This document shows positions 1 to 11,838 of a stretch of DNA of 64,000 nucleotides, piece after piece. The notes below the pieces were generated by a model, which worked only from the letters and a program-made list of their open reading frames with translations, was not told the DNA's origin and did not search any database. The stretch's first letter is position 1; each line of letters opens with the position of its first letter. The stretch comes from Costus lasius (taxonomy: Eukaryota > Streptophyta > Magnoliopsida > Zingiberales > Costaceae), in NCBI GenBank assembly GCA_027563935.2, contig CM050453.2, forward strand, positions 87,704,665-87,768,664, read 5' to 3'. A program made the position numbers and the translations under genes.

Positions 1-116
1 CTCTCTTTTACTAAATAGCATAGGATTTTGAAACACTTCAAGGTTTATTATTATTGTTATTATTATTATGAATCCTGACAAGAATTTGAAATTGAATGTT
101 ATTTTTCTCATCGCAG

Positions 117-1289
117 GAGATAAAATGATAGCAAGCAATTCCATTGTGGTTGGTCAAACATTAGTCTCTGCTGGAGGGATCTTTGAACTGGGCTTCTTCA
201 CCCCGGGTGACACTGATAAAAAGTTTTTGGGAATATGGTTTAAGAACATCTCAGTAAGAACTGTAGTGTGGGTGGCTAATAGAGACACTCCCTTAGAGAA
301 CAGTGATGGAATTCTCAATCTTACTGCAAATGGAAATTTAGTCCTCTTCAACAACACTGGATTTATTATATGGTCAACAAAAACATCCAACACTAATCCC
401 ACATTGCAGCTGCTAGATACTGGCAATCTTGTGTTGACTGGGGGAGCCTTGAGCAGCAGCATGCTATGGCAAAGTTTTGATCATCCAACTGACACATTTC
501 TATGTGGCATGAGGTTAGGATTTGATTACAGAAGAAACCTTAGTAAGTACCTGACATCATGGAAAAGTGCTTCTGACCCTTCTTCAGGCGAGTATGTTTA
601 TGGAATAGAGGCTCAGGGTGTCCCACAGCTTTACATTTGGAAAGGGGCGATCCGTGTCTATCGCATTGGACCATGGAATGGAAAAGGATTCAGTGGCAGG
701 CCAAACGCGCAAAAAAATGGTTTATTTCAATTTCAATACACTGACAACCCGTACGAGTTGTCCTACGGATGCAATGTTTCAGATGCTACTATTTTGGCAA
801 GAGCATCTCTCAATGTGAATGGAAAGTTTCAACGCTTAACATGGACAAATGTGGACAACAAGTGGAAAATTTTCTGGGAGTCTCCAAATGGCCTATGAGA
901 TCAATATGCCATGTGTGGCGCCAATTGCATGTGCACCGCGTCTTACTCATCTCCGTGTCAATGCTTGGAGGGTTTTGCTCCCAACAAAAATGAAGAGTGG
1001 AGCATGAGTCAGAACTCTGACGGATGTGTGAGGAGGATAGCTCTGAATTGTTCTACAGATGGGTTTCTTCCAATGCAGAATATAAAGCTGCCAGACACTC
1101 TCAATGCCAGTGCCACTAACAAGACAGCTGATGAGTGTTTGAGTTGGTGTTTGAAGAATTGTTCCTGCACTGGGTATGCTATGATTGAAGGCAGCAAGTG
1201 TATAACTTGGTACGGTGATCTTCTTGACATTAGACAGTTTGTCGATGGGGGAGATGCCATGTACATCCGGCTCGCAGATTCTGAATTAG
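117..1289 (+). CDS. SRLK-1 exon 1: lectin, S-locus glycoprotein, EGF-like and PAN regions
   Basis: The exon opens after an acceptor AG at 115-116 with the GDKMIASNS-type start of the mature lectin domain and continues through VWVANRDTP and LWQSFDHPTDT, both hallmarks of bulb-type lectin receptor kinases. The S-locus glycoprotein motif GPWNGKGFSG follows, then a Cys-rich EGF-like stretch and a PAN domain ending near MYIRLADSELG. TGA at 896-898 interrupts the frame and the same frame resumes at once. The exon ends in phase 1 at a GTAAAAG donor. An ATG at 68 is in frame, but what follows is a poor signal peptide, so I take it as intronic or a decayed leader. Confidence 0.88.
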
Positions 1290-1566
1290 GTAAAAGAAAA
1301 TTTCTTGTTATATTGATGCCAATTTGCAAGAAATCTAATAGTACAAGAGCTAATTTTCAAATATTATAGAAACTAATGAGTCGATCTGTAGCTTTTAAAA
1401 AATAGTGTCTAATTTTCAAATCTAATTAACAACATGGGACGATTTGCAAATAACTCTAACGAAACAAGGGGATCATCAACATGCTTCCCTGAGTATACAA
1501 TTAACTAAGGCATAGTACGCATTCTTTAGTAGCCAAAAAGATTTTAACCATAAGATAATCTTGCAG

Positions 1567-1680
1567 GTAGCTCTGGCAAAAAGAATACTAGTAAGATCAT
1601 GCTCATTATTGTATCACTTGGCATTTTTGTGTTGGCTTGTCTGGCTTTACTTGTCTGGCTGAAGAGGAAAAGAATACAAG
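1567..1680 (+). CDS. SRLK-1 exon 2: transmembrane segment
   Basis: This 114-nt exon encodes a short Ser/Lys-rich juxtamembrane piece, then a strongly hydrophobic stretch (about 20 residues, IMLIIVSLGIFVLACLALLV), then a basic stop-transfer (WLKRKR). It is bounded by TTGCAG and GTACGC and is phase 1 on both sides. The SRLK-2 counterpart at 26706-26819 has exactly the same length. Confidence 0.87.
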
Positions 1681-2037
1681 GTACGCCCACTTTAAGTCTT
1701 TTAACTTTGTATGGATAATCAGTTTAATCCAGGGAATCAGTTATCTTTCGATTTGATGATTGTGCACCTTTGCTCTTAAACACGTTACACCTCGAGAAAA
1801 GCAACATTGAACCATTACTCTCCTTAGGACTAGAAATTATATTAGGCATATTACCAACATATAGGTTACTTATCATAATTTTAAAACAATTAATACCATA
1901 TGACAATACATGAAATTAAGGTAACTTAGTCTTGGACTTCGTTTTGCTATCTGCATGCATTACAATTCAGGTTAGCTGCAATTTATGATTGAAAAGGAAA
2001 TGCGATACTGCTTTGATTGATTAAAATCATGAATCAG

Positions 2038-2183
2038 GCAAACTAAAGAAATTGCATAATAAAAGAACTGAAGATGACGAGCTGGAGTTGCCTCTGTTTG
2101 ATTTGTTAACAATTAGAGCGGCAACGAATGATTTCTCAAATGAAAATATTGTTGGACGTGGTGGATTTGGCCCTGTTTATAAG
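2038..2183 (+). CDS. SRLK-1 exon 3: juxtamembrane and kinase glycine loop
   Basis: The 146-nt exon encodes the [22 protein letters not shown] juxtamembrane motif, followed by the nucleotide-binding loop [10 protein letters not shown]. It ends in phase 0 at GTAATTTT. Length and phase match SRLK-2 at 27128-27273. Confidence 0.88.
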
Positions 2184-2242
2184 GTAATTTTATCTTTTAC
2201 TAAACACATTCTTAAATCAAACTAAGTTGTTGAAATTTATAG

Positions 2243-2453
2243 GGAAAATTAGAAGATAGAGTAGAGATTGCTGTCAAAAGGCAGTCTAAAGATTCTCACC
2301 AAGGAATAGATGCGTTCAAAACCGAAGTTCAGCTAATTGTCAAATTACAACACAAAAATCTAGTTCGATTGCTTGGCTATTGCATTGAGGAGGAGGAACG
2401 AATATTGGTCTATGAGTACATGCAAAACAAGAGCTTGAATTCTTTTATTTTTG
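2243..2453 (+). CDS. SRLK-1 exon 4: kinase N-lobe
   Basis: The 211-nt exon carries the ATP-anchoring lysine ([10 protein letters not shown]), the alpha-C helix region with [18 protein letters not shown], and [16 protein letters not shown]. It ends in phase 1, so the last G pairs with the first two bases of exon 5 to make the Asp of the FIFD motif. The next coding base is about 10.6 kb away. Confidence 0.88.
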
Positions 2454-2687
2454 GTATGACCTTGTCACCTTTATTTTTTAGTTTATTGTGCAAAACTACG
2501 GATTCATTCATTCACCAACCAAAATTAATGTCTCTAATCTTAACAAAAGACCATATAACCAATACTACATTATAATTTCATTTAATTTTAAAAAATTAAT
2601 ATTAATACTACATTATAATGAATACTAATACTATAATTAAATAAGTTTAGGTAAATCTAGACCATCCATTAACTTGGAGTAGAACTT

Positions 2688-3111
2688 TGATAGGCCCTGC
2701 AAGTGTACGGTTTCTATCGCAGTAGTAAAATATTATCCCGAGGGAGCAGGGTGTCCAGTACCGACCTTAAGTGTCATTGAAAGCTAGACAATCAAAAATA
2801 GAATTAAGAAAATAAACTAATCTAAGTCTAAAATATCGAATCTAAGAGTCAACGATTAGATGAGATTTACAGTTTTGAAGAATGCTTGGGACTTTTGGTT
2901 TCACCACGTCAAATGCTTAAATGTAAAACAATTAATGAGTCGAATATAGAAATGGATTACCTTCTCTCGAAGCATAATCTGACAGTAAATCATTTAAGGT
3001 GATTAGTCCTATTGTACAGCTTACCTTCTCTCAAAGCGTAAACTGGTGTCTACCTAAGCTAATCTCCTACTCTCATGACTTATTAGCTTAGGAAAGACCC
3101 AATGGGCTCTA
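2688..3111 (-). repeat. Athila-1 3' LTR, truncated to its 3' portion
   Basis: This matches 6988-7370 and 7863-8289 almost throughout, including the phrase CTATCGCAGTAGTAAAAT near its outer end. Homology stops abruptly at GGGCTCTATG, where integrase coding sequence begins, so the 5' part of the LTR and the 3' internal region have been deleted. Confidence 0.85.
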
Positions 3112-4187
3112 TGTTCCATCTCAACTAGTAAATGACACGATTTTTCATAAATTAATTGAAATTGAGACATCCCCAAGTGTGTCTTAAATACTGTCATGTA
3201 AGCCCACAATGCATCATCTATCTTGAGTGCCCAATCGGTCTGTGAGGTAGAAACAGTCTTCTGTAAAATAGTCTTTATCTCCCTGTTAGACACTTCAACC
3301 TGACCACTAGTTTGGGGATGGTATGGAGTAGCCACCTTGTGTTTGACGCCATACTTTCTGAATAAGGATTCTAGCTTCTGATTTATGAAATGGGACCCTC
3401 CATTACTAATGAGCACGCGAGGCACTCCAAAACGTGGAAATATAGTCTTCTTCAACATCTTGGTCACCGCTTTAACATCATTGGTGGGCTCAGCCGAGGC
3501 TTCAACCCATTTAGAAACATAGTCAATGGCAACCAAGATATATCTATTCCCACATGATGACGGGAAAGGACCCATGTAGTCTATCCCTCACACATCGAAG
3601 ATCTCCACTTTAAGAATTGTTGTCATGGGTAATTCATTCCTCTTTGATAAAAAACTAGACCTTTGACATTGATCACAACTGAAGACATAGCTTCTTGCAT
3701 CTTTGAAAATGGTCGGCCAATAGAACTCTGATTGCAAGATCTTGAAAGCAGTCTTGGTAGCACTTGCATGCCCACCATAGGGAGAGAAATGACAGTGGAA
3801 TAAAATGTCCTTAACTTCCTCCTCTGGAATGCACCGTCTATACAGCCCATCGGCACATCGCCGAAATAACAATGACTCATCCCAGAAGTAATGCTTCACA
3901 TCAGAAAAAAACTTTTTCTTTATCTGAAAAGTCAAGTCAGGGGGAAAAACATCATAAATAATATAATTTACATAGTCAGCGTACCAAGGTGCAGCCATAT
4001 TAGTGACTCCAAAAACATACTCATCAGGAAAATCATCATTAATCTTTAGCTGTCTCTCTACGTCACTCTGTTCGTTTACCAATCTGGACAAATGGTCTGC
4101 AACCAAGATCTCTGAACCCTTCTTATCTCGAATCTCGATATCGAATTCTTGAAGTAGAAGGATCCAGCGAATCAGCCTCGGCTTCAC
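3112..4187 (-). pseudogene. Athila-1 integrase, broken
   Basis: Minus-strand frames at 3588-4187 and 3054-3575 give a retroviral-type integrase that would insert element cDNA into chromosomes. The zinc-binding part includes [10 protein letters not shown] and CDQCQR. The core follows with [19 protein letters not shown] and [21 protein letters not shown] separates the zinc domain from the core near 3586. The second catalytic Asp is replaced by Asn (ISNGGSHF where the family has ISDGGSHF). The C-terminus runs straight into LTR sequence, so the protein is truncated. Confidence 0.85.
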
Positions 4188-6076
4188 TTCTTACTCATCA
4201 GATAGCGTATATCTGCATGGTCAGTATAAATGATAACCTTAGAATCAATCAAGTAGGAGCGGAACTTATAGAAGGCAAACATGATGGCTAGTAGTTCCTT
4301 CTTGGTCGTAGCATAATTGACTTGGGCCTCGTCTAAGGTCCGACTGACATAATATATCACATGGAGCTTCTTCTCCTTCCGTTGTCCTAGCACCGCGCCA
4401 ACGGCATAGTCGCTAGCTTCGCACATCAACTTGAACGGCAAGGACCAGTCGTGAGCCTGCATAATAGGAGCAGTTATCAATGCGCACTTCAAAGTCTGAA
4501 AAACAAGTAAACAACTTTCATCAAATTCAAATGTAGCATCCTTGACCAAAAGATTAGTTAAAGGTCTAGCTATCTTAGAAAAGTCCTTGACAAATCTCCT
4601 GTAGAACTCAACATGCCTGAGGAAGCTCCGGATTCCCTTGACAGAGGTCGGCAGGGGCAATCTTTCTATAACCTCAATTTTTGCTCGATCGACTTCGATT
4701 CCCCGCTCGGAGATAAGGTGCCCAAGTACAATGCCCTCACGTACCATAAAATGACACTTCTCCCAATTAAGCACCAAGTTGATTTCCTCGCACCTCTGTA
4801 AAACTTTAGATAAATTAGTCAAACATTTATCAAAAGACGATCCATAAACAGAAAAATCGTCCATGAAGGCATCCATGATGTCCTCAATGAACTCAGAAAA
4901 TATCGCGATCATGCATCGCTGGAACGTCGCAGGCGCGTTGCACAATCCAAACGGCATCCTCTGGTAAGCGAACGTGCCATAGGGACACGTGAAAGTCATC
5001 TTCTCTTGATCTTCCGGGTGGATGAGGATCTGTAAGAAACCTGAAAAGCCGTCAAGGAAACAAAAATATAAATTAGCTGAAAGTCGTTCCAACATCTGGT
5101 CGATGAAAGGCATCGAGAAATGATCCTTTCTGGTGGCTTTGTTGAGCCTTCTGTAATCAATGCACATATGCCACCCGGTAACAGTGCCGGTGGGAATTAG
5201 CTCATTGTTCTCGTTCTTTACCACCGTGATCCCGCTCTTCTTTGGAACGACATGCATCAGACTGACCCATTCGTTGTCTGAGATGGGGTATATAACCCCT
5301 GAATCCAAAAGTTTTAATATTTCCTTCTTAACAACTTCCTTCATATTCGGATTCAATCTTCTCTGATATTCAATGGAAGCCTTGCTATCTTTCTCAAGGA
5401 AAATACGATGCATACAAATTGATGGGTTGATACCAGTGATATCATCCAAAGAATAGCCTATCGCCTTTCTGTGGGCGCGAAGCTCATCGAGTAGGCATCT
5501 TGCCTCTGACTCGGTTAAATCTGAACTGACTATAACAGGACAAGACGAACCCTCATCTAAAAATTCATAGCGCAAATTGCTGGGTAGGGTCTTCAACTCA
5601 ATGTCTGCCCTCACTGGCTCTTTATGTGTCATTACTTCCAAAACCTCACCCTGGACTTTCTGTGGGTCCATACCAGGGCTCGTATCCAAAAACCTTGTAT
5701 AACTATGTACCTCTTTCTCTAACTCTTCATCCACATGCTCAAGGTTGCCTAAGAGACATGCCTCAAGCAGGTCTACAATGTTCCTCGGGACCTCAAAGTT
5801 GTCTTCCACAACATCGACGCGACAACATGACCTAGAAAAACTTGGTCTTTTCAACTCTGTAGAAAGGTCAAACTCCAAACTATTCTCTCCAATATTCAAG
5901 GACAGCTTCCCATTCTTCACATCAATCACGGCCCCGGCAGTAGCAAGGAAGGGCCTACCTAAAATGAGGGGCAATCGGGAATCCTCTGACATCTCAAGAA
6001 CCACGAAGTCTGCTGGCATAAAAAATTCCTTGACCTTAATGGGGACATCTTCCACTATCCCTACTGGATGTCGCAC
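4184..6076 (-). pseudogene. Athila-1 reverse transcriptase and RNase H, long open frame within a broken polyprotein
   Basis: This 630-codon open frame begins inside the protease region (LPLILGRPFLAT) and continues with a linker and reverse transcriptase. Visible motifs are YRRLNKATRKDHF, QRMPFGLCNAPATFQRCM and the catalytic FMDD (AFMDDFSVYG). RNase H follows with CEASDYAVGAVLGQ and TDHADIRYL. It ends at a one-base frameshift before the integrase. The long frame suggests relatively slow decay of this part. It is not functional alone, because gag-protease and integrase are separated from it by stops and frameshifts. Confidence 0.88.
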
Positions 6077-6960
6077 AGATCTGTCAGCGAGCTACAGGGC
6101 GATAGAGGTAGCATTTAAATCTCCCATATCCAATTTCTGAAAGGCAGAAAGTGGCATGAGGCTCACACTAGCCCCCAAATCATAGAGAGCCCGCTCGAAA
6201 GGTACATTCCCAATTCTGCACGGAATAGAGAAACTGCTCAGATCTTTAAGCTTGGGCGGTAGCTTATTCTGGATAATTGCACTGCATTCTTCTGTCAGTG
6301 CTACCGTCCCCTGCTCCTCTATCTTCCTCTTGTTAGACAGTATATCTTTGAGGAACTTGGCGTATGTGGGTATATGGGAGAGTGCTTCTGTGAATAGTAT
6401 GTTTATGTACTGCTTCTGAGCAATTCCAGAAACCTGCCAAACTATTTGTCTAACTTAGCCTTGGCTAACCTCTGCGGAAATGGTACCCGTGGCTTGTAGG
6501 GAGGTGGAGGCACATATTCTGGCTCTGGCTCAGCCTCCTTCTCTATTGGTTGTTCTTGGGTGGACTGACTCTCTTCCCTTTGGTCATCTGGCACACAAGA
6601 TCTATCATCTCTAACCTCCATCGGGGGATCCTTCAACTGCTTGCCACTCCGCGCCATGATGGCGTTACAGTGCTCCCTCAAATTTGCTTCAGGTTGAGAG
6701 AGGAGCTTCCTAGAAGGTCGGGCCGATGAACTTGCTTGCTGGGCAATCTGGTTCTCCAACATCCTTGAGTGAGTAATCAATGAATCCACCTTGGAATTCA
6801 ACTGCCTAATAGACTCGTCCACTTCTTCATTTCGCTTTGACGGGGTGGTGACGAAGTTCTCAAGTAGTATTTCTAAATTGGACTTCTGTGATTGGTTGAA
6901 TTATCGTGATGGAAGTCCAGGTGGTGGCCTGAAGGATGCCTGAGCAAACTGATTGCCAAA
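6077..6960 (-). pseudogene. Athila-1 gag C-terminus and protease, broken
   Basis: A minus-strand frame at 6442-6822 encodes a Pro/Glu-rich gag tail (YVPPPPYKPRVPFPQR) typical of Athila/Tat elements. It ends at a stop where the family has Gln. A one-base frameshift follows, then protease sequence with the active-site motif DLGASVSLMP near 6160-6190 and a further in-frame stop near 6094. The N-terminal half of gag is absent between here and the primer site. Confidence 0.75.
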
Positions 6961-6964
6961 GTTT

Positions 6965-6981
6965 CCCTAGCAACGGGGCCA
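6965..6981 (-). promoter_or_regulatory. Athila-1 primer binding site (tRNA-Asp type, degenerate)
   Basis: On the minus strand the sequence TGGCCCCGTTGCTAGGG lies just inside the LTR end. It is the complement of a tRNA-Asp 3' end with a few changes from the TGGCGCCGTTGCCGGGG form seen intact at 18166. It sets the direction of the element. Confidence 0.75.
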
Positions 6982-6987
6982 AAAACT

Positions 6988-7862
6988 TGATAGGCCCCAC
7001 AAGTGTACGGTTTCTATCGCAGTAGTAAAATATCGTCCCAAGGGAGCAGGGTGTCAAGTACCGACCTTAAGTGTCATTGAAAGCTAGACAATCAAAAATA
7101 GAATTAAGAAAATGAACGGATCTAAGTCTAAAATATCGAATCTAGGAGTCAATGACTAGATGAGTCGAATGCTTAATTGTAAAACAATTAATGAGTCGAA
7201 TTTAGAAATGGATTACCTTCTCTCGAAGCGTAATCCGACAGTAAATCATTTAAGGTGATTAGTCCTATTGTACAGCTTACCTTCTCTCGAAGCGTAAACT
7301 AGTGTCTACCTAAACTAATCTCCTACTCTCGTGGCTCATTAGCTTAGGAAAAACCCAATGGGCTCTATGACAATCGTTAGTCCTCGAGTGACGTTGAATG
7401 ACTCTCGTAATTCAAATCATAAGTTCAAATGGGCAGTCGAGTGTTACGATTCACCTCTCGGCTTTTCTCGTAACACTTAACACATATCAATGCTTGGCCA
7501 AAACACAAATACACAATAAGCACACCACATTTGAATAAATAAATTTACTAAAAGATATCACCGAGATTCATAAAGATATTTACATGTGATAATTTGTTCA
7601 ACGGGCTACGCCCCAAGTCCCGATCTAGGATTTTACACTAAGAAATACATCGTCTAACTCATAAAAACCCAAGAAAATACAACCAAAAGTTAGGAAAATT
7701 ATAGATTAAGGATAGGAGATGACGAATCTTTGGTCTTTTCTCGAAATCCCCAAAGAAATCTGGTCAAACAAGCCCTTGAACGCTGGTTTTCACCCCAGTC
7801 GAGTTCTCCAAGGATTCGAACCTTGTAACCGCCCAAAATCGTAACTTTTATAAAAAAAAACT
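6988..7862 (-). repeat. Athila-1 partial LTR copy adjoining the primer site
   Basis: This is a second copy of the 3' part of the LTR. It diverges from the longer copy after AACTTTTATA near 7850 and then runs through an A-rich tract into the end of that longer copy. This arrangement (partial LTR, A-run, LTR) looks like a recombination product between two LTRs with the intervening DNA lost. Confidence 0.75.
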
Positions 7863-8856
7863 TGATAGGCCCCGCAAGTGTACGGTTTCTATCGCAGTAG
7901 TAAAATATCGTCTCAAGGGAGTAGGGTGTCAAGTACCAACCTTAAGTGTCATTGAAAGCTAGACAATCAAAAATAGAATTTAAAAAATAAAATAATCTAA
8001 GTCTAAAATATCGAATCTAAGAGTCAACGACTAGATGAGATTTATAGTTTTGAAGAATGCTCGAGACTTTAGGTTTCACCACGTCGAATGCTTAAATTTA
8101 AAACAATTAATGAGTCGAATTTAGAAACGGATTACCTTCTCTCGAAGCGTAATCCGACAGTAAATCATTTTAAGGCGATTAGTCCTATTGTGCAGCTTAC
8201 CTTCTCTCGAAGCGTAAACTGGTGTCTACCTAAGCTAATCTCCTACTCTCGCGGCTTATTAGCTTAGGAAAGACCCAATGAGCTCTATGACAATCGTTAG
8301 TCCTCGAGGGACGTTGAACAACTCTTGTAATTCAAGTCATAAGTTCAAATGGGCAGTCGAGTGTTACGATTCACCTCTCGACTCTTCTTGTAACACTTAA
8401 CACATATCAATGTTTGGCCAAAATACAAATACGCAATAAGCACACCACATTTGAATAAATAAATTTACTAAAAGATATCACTGAGATTCATAAAATGTTT
8501 ACATGTGATAATTTGTTCAACAGGCTACGCCCAAGTCCCGAACTAAGGTTTTACGCTAAGAAATACATTGTTTAACACGTAAAAACCCAAGAAAATACAA
8601 CCAAAAGTTAGGGAAATTACAGATTAAGGGTAGGAGACGACGAATCTTTGGTATTCTCTCGAAAACCCCAAAGAAATCTGGTCAAACAAGCCCTTGAACG
8701 CAGGTTTTCACCCTATTTTCCACCTACTCAAGTTCTCCAAGGATTCAAACCTTGTAACCACCCAAAATCATAACTTTTATACCTTAATCGAAGCCTTGGG
8801 CGGTTAGGAAGGATTATTGGGAGTTTTCCCTAATTTCTAGGCCCTTGGACCGTCGG

Positions 8857-9364
8857 TGTAATACACCGAGTTTAGTCCCACATTGAAAGTGGGAGAAAAA
8901 AATTATCTGGTATATAAGGCTTAGTGAGCTTGCTATTGTTAACTTGGGCTTGAGCATTTTAATAAATTGGGCCACATTGCAAATCGGCTCACCAAGTTAA
9001 CAAATAGTTTGCTTACTAAGTCGGGTCGTAATGAATGGTATCAGAGCAAAACTTAGTCCTAAGCATGGTGAGAGGCCAATAGGAAAGGGTTATCGAGGAT
9101 GGTGGAGCCACCATTGAGCTAACCTCACATGCTGCAAACTAAGGGATGTGGGTTTGACGAGGACGTCAAGTCTTAAGTGGGGGAGATTGTAATACCCCGA
9201 GTTTAGTCCCACATTGGAAGTAGGAGAAAAAAATTATCTAGTATATAAGGCTTAGTGAGCTTGCTATTGTTAACTTGGGCTTAAGCATTTTAATAAATTG
9301 GGCCACATTGCAAATCGGCTCACCAAGTTAACAAATAGTTTGCTTACTAAGTCGGGTCGCAATA
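8857..9364 (+). mobile_element. TRIM element (terminal-repeat retrotransposon in miniature)
   Basis: Two 177-bp direct repeats, 8857-9033 and 9188-9364, start TGTAATAC(A/C)CCGAG and align without gaps. Between them is a 154-bp core that opens with a tRNA-Met-type primer site (TGGTATCAGAGCA at 9036) and closes with a polypurine tract (GTGGGGGAGAT before 9188). The element is flanked on both sides by the 5-bp direct repeat gtcgg (8852-8856 and 9365-9369), a target duplication inside the Athila-1 LTR. It has no coding capacity, so any movement must have used proteins from another element. Confidence 0.9.
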
Positions 9365-9411
9365 GTCGGATTTGGTGAAGAAACAGTCGATGGTCGCGAT
9401 CTGCAGACGCT

Positions 9412-9811
9412 GTCACGGGCATGATGACCGTCACGGCTTGGCCGTGACGAGTTCTGGATGCTATGACGATGTAAGCACGACTGTGATGATGAACACGGGC
9501 AGGCCGTGTTTAGTGCGTAAAATCCTGGAATGCTCGACATGCCCGTGCGCATACCGGTGATGAGTTCTGCTGATTTGTGTCAGAACTCGTCACGGCCGTG
9601 ATGATGAACACGGGCAGGCCATGACGGGTTCGCAAAATGTTGGACACACCCGTTCCCAAGGCCGTGCCGACTTCGTGGAATTTCTGGATTTTGGCGGTCA
9701 CAGCCGTGATGACTATCATGGTCATGCCGTTTCAGCTTCGCTGAACAAGAGACTAGGACGCCGATCTGATCACGGCCGTGATGACAAGCACGGCGAGGCT
9801 ATGATGAGCAT
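9412..9811 (-). repeat. Palindrome array in the Athila-1 LTR (CACGGCCGTG type)
   Basis: Five full units and some half units, near 9412, 9477, 9589, 9698 and 9769, each contain TCACGGCCGTGATGA or a variant followed by CACGGGCAGGCCGTG. Measured from the LTR 5' end at 10061, the array begins after 250 bp. Short ORFs across it are by-products of the repeats. Confidence 0.8.
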
Positions 9812-10061
9812 AGATAACTCCAAAAAATTCCAAAATTTTCCTGTGTGATGCTTGTAATGTGCTGAATCTTTCTATAACTTTAAATCTTCAAAATATTTTT
9901 GAAAATATAAGGAAATAACCTGCATTTCACAAACAATTAAAAAATAGTGAAGATTCTGTACTTAATGAGAAAAGATTCAAAATAATAGCATAAAAACAAG
10001 ACTTAAGCCTGAAAAGAGTGTATAAATAAGAGTTTAAATCCATTATAAATAATGCTTATCA

Positions 10062-11718
10062 AACTCTCTCCAACTAAAGCCTGAAAACAAACCTAGAAAA
10101 TCAGTCCTAATTTGCTTGGAAATCACAGGTAATCATTGAAATTCTTTTCATTTGAAAGGGGTTATAAGGTGGCTTACATGGTTCTAACAGTAGTTTTTGG
10201 GGGTTCAAATTTAGACTCGGCCTAATGAAAGAGGAGCCCGTTAGATCTGTTTAGATGTCTAGTATGTTCAATCGGATCCAGTGAGAGGTTTCCGATCTAG
10301 ATCTATAATACAATAGTATATATCTTTAATCGAACACCTGTGACGAGGCAAGCACGATCCAAGTTGATTGCACAGGATTCAATGGTGACAAGAAGCTTTG
10401 TGGCATGCTGAAGAGAATAAGGGAAGTAGAGTAGTAAGGAGTAGTCACAACTTTATATGAGAAGGAATCTAACAACAATATTGTGAGCATATCAAAGATA
10501 GATGCAAGTACAAAGAAGCTTCATATGCAGTGAATGAAGAAAGGTGGCCGAAGTGATGTTGAAGACAATGGAGGAAGTGGAGGGCTTCACAAATGTATAG
10601 GAAGTGAAAAAGATGTGAAGAGTGGCGATGCAGGGTGAATCCCTCAGCTTGGCCAATGAGAGTAGAGCAATGATCATAACAAATTAACAATGACAATGGC
10701 GGAAGGCGATGACAGTGACATTGCTCATCTTCTCACAACAACACATGAAGAAGATAGATACACATGCATTTGGAGCTCAAATCTAGAGGTTATCAAGGAT
10801 AATAGTTCTAAAACTAATTTCCCTCAGCTTACGGACGAGTACAATGGGTACAACTATTGGATTAATCATTCCCAAGGGTCCTAATTTCTATCATATAAGT
10901 GGAGAGAGTCATGCAAGTATCTAATCATCTTCTATCCATTACAGTTGAAGGGAGACATGGAAGCACAATCGCAATAGAGGGTCTACATGGTATAATATGT
11001 CACATTTCTACCATATGATCTAGTCAAATATGCTACTAAAACCAACCACTAATCAAATTCATTGAAATCAAACACAAGCTAGTCCTCTTGTTATATCTAT
11101 ATTTGATCCATCATGCTACTATTGCATTATATGCATTGTGTTAGACTCTTAATGAACTATCCTTATAACATAGAGTGGATCTAGTGCTATAAATTGATTA
11201 TTCTAGGCTAGAATTTTTGTAGGAATGGCATGAACCCAATTAATTGCTACACCACCCGTACCCGATTATCTACATGAAATTTTATTCAAATCACTACCCA
11301 AACCCAAATCTAACTAAACTTCTTCTCACCCGATAAATACTCGAACCCGATTTGATACTACCCTACCCACTCTTGCCTAACCCTAACTCCCTTGCCCTGT
11401 ACCTTCGACAGAAGTCACCCACTAATCGAAGCCGCCAGACTGTAAGGGACAAGCAATAGGGCGGCGAATGATGGGTGAGTGAGGGCAGTGAATGAGGGGT
11501 GAGTAGCAAGGGCAGAGAAGGCGATGAAGGAGGGAAAGTCAAGTGGCAATAAATGAGGGTGGCGAAGGGAAGGCAAGAGAGGGGGGGGCATCAAGGGGTG
11601 AGTTTTGAGGGTGGCGAAGGCAACAAGGGCAATCTGTGAGGGCGAAGAAGGGGAGGGGAAAGGGGTGAGGGGTGAAGGCATTGCAAGGGATTAGGGATTT
11701 TAGCGTTAAGAGTAAGAA
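10062..11718. other. Intron DNA without a recognisable gene
   Basis: AT-rich sequence with no credible reading frame, LTR or splice pair. From about 11420 to 11690 it becomes strongly G/A-rich on the plus strand (repeated GGGTGA, GGCGAAGG), and short ORFs there are compositional. I see no further structure. Confidence 0.6.
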
Positions 11719-11838
11719 TTTATATATATATATATACATATATATATACATATATATGTATATATATACATATATATGTATATATATACATATATATGTA
11801 TATATATACATATATATGTATATATATACATATATATG

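Larger units (their letters stand above)
2688..10061 (-). mobile_element. Athila-1: degraded Ty3/gypsy Athila/Tat-type retrotransposon
   Basis: Read on the minus strand the order is LTR (10061 down to 7863, with a TRIM inserted), a partial extra LTR (7862-6988), primer site, gag, protease, reverse transcriptase, RNase H, integrase, and a truncated 3' LTR (3111-2688). The tRNA-Asp-like primer site and the polyprotein sequence point to the non-chromoviral Athila/Tat branch. The flanks aactt (2683-2687) and aactc (10062-10066) look like an eroded 5-bp target duplication, which would set both outer ends. Several frameshifts, stops and a lost integrase aspartate make it inactive. An env-like region and the 5' part of the 3' LTR are missing. 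Confidence 0.85.
7863..10061 (-). repeat. Athila-1 5' LTR, about 1.7 kb without the nested TRIM
   Basis: Its 3' end (sense) matches 2688-3111 and 6988-7850. Its 5' end (TGATAAGCATT on the minus strand) resembles the starts of the other two Athila-like LTRs in architecture: a T-rich opening, then TTTTCAGGCTTA, then a palindrome array. The 508-bp TRIM at 8857-9364 splits it. Confidence 0.75.

Noticed and set aside
68..116. ATG at 68 as the start of SRLK-1
   Set aside because: The residues it adds do not form a convincing signal peptide, and an acceptor AG lies right before the conserved lectin start. The true first exon is likely outside the window.
154..462. Antisense ORF in SRLK-1 exon 1 (and its counterpart at 25155-25460)
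   Set aside because: It mirrors the conserved lectin coding sequence and is maintained by it.
9412..9811. CRISPR-like spaced repeats
   Set aside because: Units are degenerate and palindromic, spacers are partly similar, and the array lies inside a plant LTR.
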